Shown in pieces: positions 58,966 to 64,000 of a DNA stretch of 64,000 nucleotides; position 1 is the first letter of the stretch; every line of letters begins with the position of its first letter. The notes under the pieces were generated by a model, which was given only the letters and a program-made list of their open reading frames with translations, did not search any database and was not told the DNA's origin. The stretch is from JAJTGZ01 sp964403525 (GTDB taxonomy: Bacteria; Planctomycetota; Phycisphaerae; Phycisphaerales; UBA1924), in the NCBI GenBank assembly GCA_964403525.1, contig CAYOGE010000003.1:124001-188000 (forward strand), read 5' to 3'. The position numbers and the translations under genes were made by a program.

Positions 58966-61269
58966 ATGAAGGATCAAACGATGGCCGTCTTTGCTTGTGC
59001 GCTGGTTGCTGTGGCCGGCTCAATGGTGGCGGCCGATGTGACCGTTGACGGCAAGATCTCTGCGGGTGACAACTACGGTCCGGCGAAATGGGTCCAGACC
59101 GTCCCTGTCAGCACGGCGACTTCGTTTGGCGACAACCTTGCCGGTATGGGAGATGTCGGGGCGGGCAGCGTCGGAGATCCTTCGACGGCGAGCACGGGCC
59201 TCGAACTGGCCATTCCCTATAGCGCGATCGGAATCAACGGTCCGCTCCCGGCGATCAAGCTTCAGGTTCTGCTCTCCAACGGCTTTGGCGACAACCTCTC
59301 CAACCAGAACCTGCCAGGTCTCGCGCTCAACACCGCGAACCTGGGGTATTCGCGCGTCGTGAACTTTAACACGATCACGGGCAACCAGTTCTTTGCCACC
59401 ACCGGCTCGACACCGAGCATCTCGATCGCCTCGGTAACCACGCCGTTCCGCATCGACGGCAACCGCGCTTCGGCGGGCACGCCGGGCGATGTGAACGATC
59501 CGGGCGACAGCTACGGCGCAGTGACGGGTGCTCGCCTGCAGACCAACAGCACCGGCTACGGCGATGCGGGGCACGGTCAGGTCGTCTACGCCGGAGACTT
59601 CGGGCCGGAAGGCTCAGAGCTTGATGCGATCAGCGTGCGCAAGAACGACGCCACGCAAACGCTCTATGTGATGGTCACGGGCAACCTGCAGGCCAACGGC
59701 AACCGGATAAACATTTTCTTCGACACCGTTGCTGGCGGGCAGAACACGATCCTTGCAGGGATCGGGGCGCCGATCGAAGGACTCGGGACGTTTGGCGCCG
59801 ACCCCGGCCTCACCTTCGACACCGGCTTTGACCCCGACTACATCGTCTCGGTCAACGCCAACCGGACCGAGCAACCCGAGGGCACGCCGCTGGCGAACGA
59901 TCAGTTCCTTCTCTACGTCGACCTCGTCACCCTTCCGACCGGTGTGTCGGGAACGAACACCTACGCGGGCAGCACCGTTTTCCCCGGCGTCGCCGGCTTC
60001 AACGGCGGCACGCTTTCTGGAGGTGACGTCGGTGCTCCCGCGATCAAGGCAGCCCTCAGCAACGCCAACACCGCCGGCGTGGTTGGCGGTCAGGTCGGAG
60101 GAGACTTCCGTGCTCCGAGTGTCGACTATGCCTACGGCAGCGAGATCGACGCGGTCTTCAGCAAGATCGAGAACGGCAAGCTGTATGTACTGGTGACGGG
60201 GAACCTGAACACCAACTACGCCAAGCTCAACCTCTTCTTTGATTGCCAGGCGGGCGGACAGAATCGACTTCGCGGCAGCACCGCCGCGGGGATGAACTAC
60301 GTGGGCAACCCCGACATCGATTTCAACGGTTTGAACCGGATGGGCGCCGACACGCTCACCACTGACGAGTTTGGAAACCCTGCCCCGGCGAACGGCGTTC
60401 GCTTCGACAACGGCTTTGAGGCGGACTACTGGATGGTCTGCACGACCGGGCCGCGTGCGACCGCGAGCCCGTTTGTTGAAACCTACGCCAACGCGGCGGT
60501 GCTCCGGACATCCGGCATGCGCCAGGACTTCCTCGGGCGTGCTCAGGATTACGGTGCGTACGACGGCGGCCGGAAGTACCCCGGCAACTTCCCCATGGAC
60601 TTCGATGGCCCGCAGTTCGACGCTTTCGCGAGCAACGCGAACATCTACTGCAACTACGCCCCGCGCACGTGCGCAACACGGGCCAGCAACGGCCAGCAGC
60701 CGCTCCCCTTCCTGATCAAGATGGCGATCGACAACTCAAACGTCGCCGGCGTGACCGTGGCCGACGCGACCGGCGCGGCGGCGGTCACCACCGGCGCCGA
60801 GATCGAGATCGCGCTCTCTGAGCTGATCGACGGCGGCTGGGACGGCACGAGCCCGATCCGCTTGGCCGGGTTCATCAGCAACGAAGGACCGGCCTTGGGA
60901 GGCGATCGCTACGCCTACGTCGCGAATCAGGTCATCGGCGGGCTGCCGCTCAACGGTGGCCAGGCCCAGAACCTCGGAGACCCTCGTACCATTGACTTCT
61001 CCGCCATCGGCGGTAACCAGTTCGTCACCCTCACCCCCACCGGCCCTGCTCCGTGCGGCCCGGCCGACATCGCCGGCCAGGGCGGCGTGCCCGGTGCAGA
61101 CGGCCTGTTGAACAACAACGACTTCGTGGTCTTCATTGACTACTTCTTCACGCAGAACCCGCTCGCCGATCGCGGCTCGCAGGGCGGCGTCGCGGGCAGC
61201 GACGGCTCCTTCGACAACAACGACTTCATCGTCTTCATCGACCAGTTCTTCGCAGGCTGCGGCGTCTGA
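58966..61269 (+). CDS. Secreted duplicated-domain protein with C-terminal dockerin-like anchor
   Basis: A 767-residue exported protein with signal peptide (AVFACALVAVAGSMVAA). It is internally duplicated: G-S-E-L-D-A at 216-221 then Y-V-M-V-T-G-N-L and N-I-F-F-D-T-V-A-G-G-Q-N are repeated at about 391-433 as G-S-E-I-D-A, Y-V-L-V-T-G-N-L and N-L-F-F-D-C-Q-A-G-G-Q-N. A second element, I-T-G-N-Q-F-F near 137-143, recurs as I-G-G-N-Q-F-V near the end. The last ~65 residues hold two N-N-N/D-N-N-D-F motifs and end G-C-G-V, as in the other two dockerin proteins. No enzymatic motif is seen. ATG 58966 has AGAGGA upstream. A LacI-type site precedes it. Confidence 0.85.
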   Translation: MKDQTMAVFACALVAVAGSMVAADVTVDGKISAGDNYGPAKWVQTVPVSTATSFGDNLAGMGDVGAGSVGDPSTASTGLELAIPYSAIGINGPLPAIKLQVLLSNGFGDNLSNQNLPGLALNTANLGYSRVVNFNTITGNQFFATTGSTPSISIASVTTPFRIDGNRASAGTPGDVNDPGDSYGAVTGARLQTNSTGYGDAGHGQVVYAGDFGPEGSELDAISVRKNDATQTLYVMVTGNLQANGNRINIFFDTVAGGQNTILAGIGAPIEGLGTFGADPGLTFDTGFDPDYIVSVNANRTEQPEGTPLANDQFLLYVDLVTLPTGVSGTNTYAGSTVFPGVAGFNGGTLSGGDVGAPAIKAALSNANTAGVVGGQVGGDFRAPSVDYAYGSEIDAVFSKIENGKLYVLVTGNLNTNYAKLNLFFDCQAGGQNRLRGSTAAGMNYVGNPDIDFNGLNRMGADTLTTDEFGNPAPANGVRFDNGFEADYWMVCTTGPRATASPFVETYANAAVLRTSGMRQDFLGRAQDYGAYDGGRKYPGNFPMDFDGPQFDAFASNANIYCNYAPRTCATRASNGQQPLPFLIKMAIDNSNVAGVTVADATGAAAVTTGAEIEIALSELIDGGWDGTSPIRLAGFISNEGPALGGDRYAYVANQVIGGLPLNGGQAQNLGDPRTIDFSAIGGNQFVTLTPTGPAPCGPADIAGQGGVPGADGLLNNNDFVVFIDYFFTQNPLADRGSQGGVAGSDGSFDNNDFIVFIDQFFAGCGV

Positions 61270-61304
61270 TCGACTCGGAGAAGCGCCGACCAGGTTCATC
61301 CGTC

Positions 61305-61333
61305 AAGGCCCGGGCAATCGCTCGGGCCTTTTC
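61305..61333 (+). terminator. Intrinsic terminator of the dockerin protein gene
   Basis: An 11-bp stem (61305-61315 with 61320-61330, one G-U) with a 4-nt loop is followed by TTTTC. It lies 36 bp after the stop and 32 bp from the convergent queG stop. Confidence 0.85.
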
Positions 61334-61364
61334 TATTGGCGATAGGCCGCACCGCTTGCGCCTG

Positions 61365-62546
<1,182 letters not shown>

Positions 62547-62645
62547 GTTCGGCAGCCCGAGACTGAGCAGAAGATGCTGGCGGCGCGTCTTTGGTGGCGG
62601 ACGACCTCGCTCGCAGAGGTCGAAGGTCCCGCCACCTACGGCACG

Positions 62646-63545
62646 TCAATAGGCGCTGGCAGGGATCGGCGCACGGGCTGCCGGCACAGGCGTCCCGCTG
62701 CCAGCCCATTGCCAGAGCGTGCGGGCAGCGTGGTCGAGTGCAAAGTCCGCCTCGCCGATCTCTGGAACCCACGCACGGTCCCACTCAAACACGACGGGGA
62801 CGGCCACAGAACCACTGGTCCGAGCCGCAGCGACGACGGCGTCCCGCACGGCGATTTCGCCTGTACCCAGCAACACCGGCAGACCATCCTTGACGTCCTT
62901 GACCCGGAGGAGACCCAGGCCACCGTTGGCGGTCAGGCGAGTAACCCCTTCCGCGGGGTTCTCTCCTGCGAGTTGTGCCGCCGCCGCGTTGTAGCTGGCG
63001 ACCAGCAACGGGCTCCGGAAGTGCCCGAGAATCTCTGCGACCTGTGAGCTTGTGCCGAACGATCCGCCGTTCTCAAACGAGACCTTCACACCGGTCTTCT
63101 GCGCGTGATCAAGCACTTTGCCCAGGCGATCACAGACGCGGGCTACCCCGCCCGCACGGGCCTTTCCGGCCTCTTCCTTCTGCGGGAGCCGGAAGCCGAA
63201 CACGCGTACGTTCGGGCACTCGATGCTGGCCGCAAGGTCCACAGCCCGCTGCGCTGCCCTCACTGAGGTCTCCTGATCGGCGATGAGATGACCAATGACA
63301 GGGGGTTTGACCGGAGCGTCGAAGGTAATGTCTGTCGCGAGCGAGCAGATTGAAACACCGGCTTCAGCGAAGAGTCGGCGGACCTTGGCCGCGTCAGTGA
63401 GCGCCGGATCGCAGGCGAACCGGCGCGAGTCAACGCCGAATGTGCGCAGCTCAACCGCCGCAAAGCCGAGGCGCTGAGCGGCGAGCGCGACGCGGTCGAG
63501 CGTCCATTCCGGGCAGGCAACGGTAGAGAAAGCTGGGGTGAGCAT
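62646..63545 (-). CDS. Sugar phosphate isomerase/epimerase (AP_endonuc_2 TIM barrel)
   Basis: A 299-residue TIM-barrel protein. It starts M-L-T-P-A-F-S-T-V-A-C-P-E-W, followed by L-G-F-A-A-V-E-L-R, F-A-E-A-G-V-S-I-C-S-L, V-K-V-S-F-E-N-G-G-S-F and V-P-V-V-F-E-W-D-R-A-W near the end, a pattern of the xylose isomerase-like AP_endonuc_2 family. The metal-binding Glu of the V-S-F-E and V-F-E-W segments appear in place. The substrate is unknown. The start at 63545 is set by the domain; a long upstream open extension is not homologous. It follows queG upstream by 99 bp on the same strand. Confidence 0.8.
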   Translation of the reverse strand: MLTPAFSTVACPEWTLDRVALAAQRLGFAAVELRTFGVDSRRFACDPALTDAAKVRRLFAEAGVSICSLATDITFDAPVKPPVIGHLIADQETSVRAAQRAVDLAASIECPNVRVFGFRLPQKEEAGKARAGGVARVCDRLGKVLDHAQKTGVKVSFENGGSFGTSSQVAEILGHFRSPLLVASYNAAAAQLAGENPAEGVTRLTANGGLGLLRVKDVKDGLPVLLGTGEIAVRDAVVAAARTSGSVAVPVVFEWDRAWVPEIGEADFALDHAARTLWQWAGSGTPVPAARAPIPASAY

Positions 63546-63735
63546 GTGGGTCGATGGTAAGGGAGCACGGCTGGCAAGGCGAGGGCCTCGATAGGGCGTC
63601 CGATATCGGCCTCCGGGGGGCCTGTTGTGGGTTTCGGATTGGCGAAACTCTGGAGTTCGTGCGATACAGGTGGCGGAGTCGTGCGTATCGGCATTCATGC
63701 GGGAACGCGGTAGCAGCGCACGGGAGGACGGACCA

Positions 63736-64000
63736 TTGACCAGGCGTCTGCGGAGGGTATTGACGACGGCGGTTGTCGCGGGAGTGCCCCTGGCGGCACA
63801 AGCGCAGACCGCCTGCCCGACGTTCGTGGCTTCGACCGATTCGGCGATCATCGTTGGTGGTGGCCAGAGAGTCTTCTCCCTTTCGGTCTTGACCGGCGTG
63901 CGCATGGAGACGAATCAGGGCGCTCTCGACATCACGCTGCTGCTGGACAGTGCGCCAAACACATCGGCCAACTTTCTTGCGTACGTCCGCGCAGGGCGGT
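63736..64000 (+). CDS. Exported cyclophilin-type peptidyl-prolyl isomerase, cut by window edge
   Basis: The frame opens at TTG 63736 with GGAGG 8-9 nt upstream; no in-frame ATG fits. The first residues form a signal peptide (RRVLTTAVVAGVPLAAQAQT). After a spacer comes V-R-M-E-T-N-Q-G-A-L-D-I-T-L and A-P-N-T-S-A-N-F-L-A-Y-V, the opening of the cyclophilin domain, reaching the right edge. The protein would help fold exported proteins. The active-site Arg and later motifs lie beyond the window. Confidence 0.82.
   Translation, partial: MTRRLRRVLTTAVVAGVPLAAQAQTACPTFVASTDSAIIVGGGQRVFSLSVLTGVRMETNQGALDITLLLDSAPNTSANFLAYVRAGR

Overview
This GC-rich window looks like chromosomal DNA from a planctomycete, most likely a member of the Phycisphaerae/Phycisphaerales. 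Three secreted proteins end in the same ~60-residue C-terminal module with paired calcium-loop-like motifs of the N-N-N-D-F type (what I recall being called the GC-type dockerin anchor of this group). There are several planctomycete-style pseudopilins, split or fused versions of common enzymes, many GTGA/ATGA start-stop overlaps, and no mobile element, CRISPR array or phage gene. The gene mix is mostly housekeeping plus envelope and secretion functions.

Layout. 1-8.9 kb (minus strand): a type IV pilus/type II secretion cluster with, in transcription order, a PilB/GspE ATPase, PilT, a second GspE-type ATPase, the GspF/PilC platform protein and three pseudopilins, the last cut by the window edge. 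A matching prepilin peptidase lies far away at 43.1-44.5 kb. 9-17.4 kb: stand-alone CoaB, an RluA pseudouridine synthase fused to a methyltransferase, a five-heme cytochrome with dockerin tail, mqnD and purF in an overlapping pair, and rpsD. 17.5-22.7 kb: a PpiD/SurA-like chaperone, a FIST-domain sensor, a membrane protein and a SpoIIE-type phosphatase. 22.7-28.2 kb: a B12-binding/G-protein fusion and its separate acyl-CoA mutase subunit, with a VUT-family transporter, a zinc-ribbon protein and a secreted DUF1579-like protein between them.

28.3-42 kb: a Fcy1-like cytosine deaminase, glycine dehydrogenase, an M28 peptidase with PDZ domain, an MgtE channel, a GNAT-nitrilase fusion followed by an AmpG-like transporter, a DUF481 barrel, an RRM protein and a class III aminotransferase. 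42-51.9 kb: OmpA-type lipoprotein, prepilin peptidase, the coupled phosphoketolase-acetate kinase pair, a papain-like lipoprotein, a small zinc-ribbon membrane protein, initiator tRNA and purD. 52-64 kb: a 943-residue repeat protein with dockerin tail, dapL, an orphan topoisomerase VI A (Spo11-like) subunit, a pseudopilin and a dockerin protein flanking a LacI-type operator, queG, a TIM-barrel isomerase and the start of an exported cyclophilin.

Genes that plausibly work together: pilins, assembly ATPases and peptidase in envelope assembly and secretion, and possibly the dockerin proteins at the cell surface; phosphoketolase and acetate kinase for acetyl-phosphate to ATP; mutase and B12/G-protein for coenzyme-B12 carbon rearrangement; QueG and the VUT transporter for queuosine. 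The strongest leads for novelty are the orphan Topo VI A, the RluA-methyltransferase fusion, the dockerin-tailed multiheme cytochrome, and the LacI-type operator between a pseudopilin and a dockerin protein. All names come from reading motifs by eye; no database search was run.
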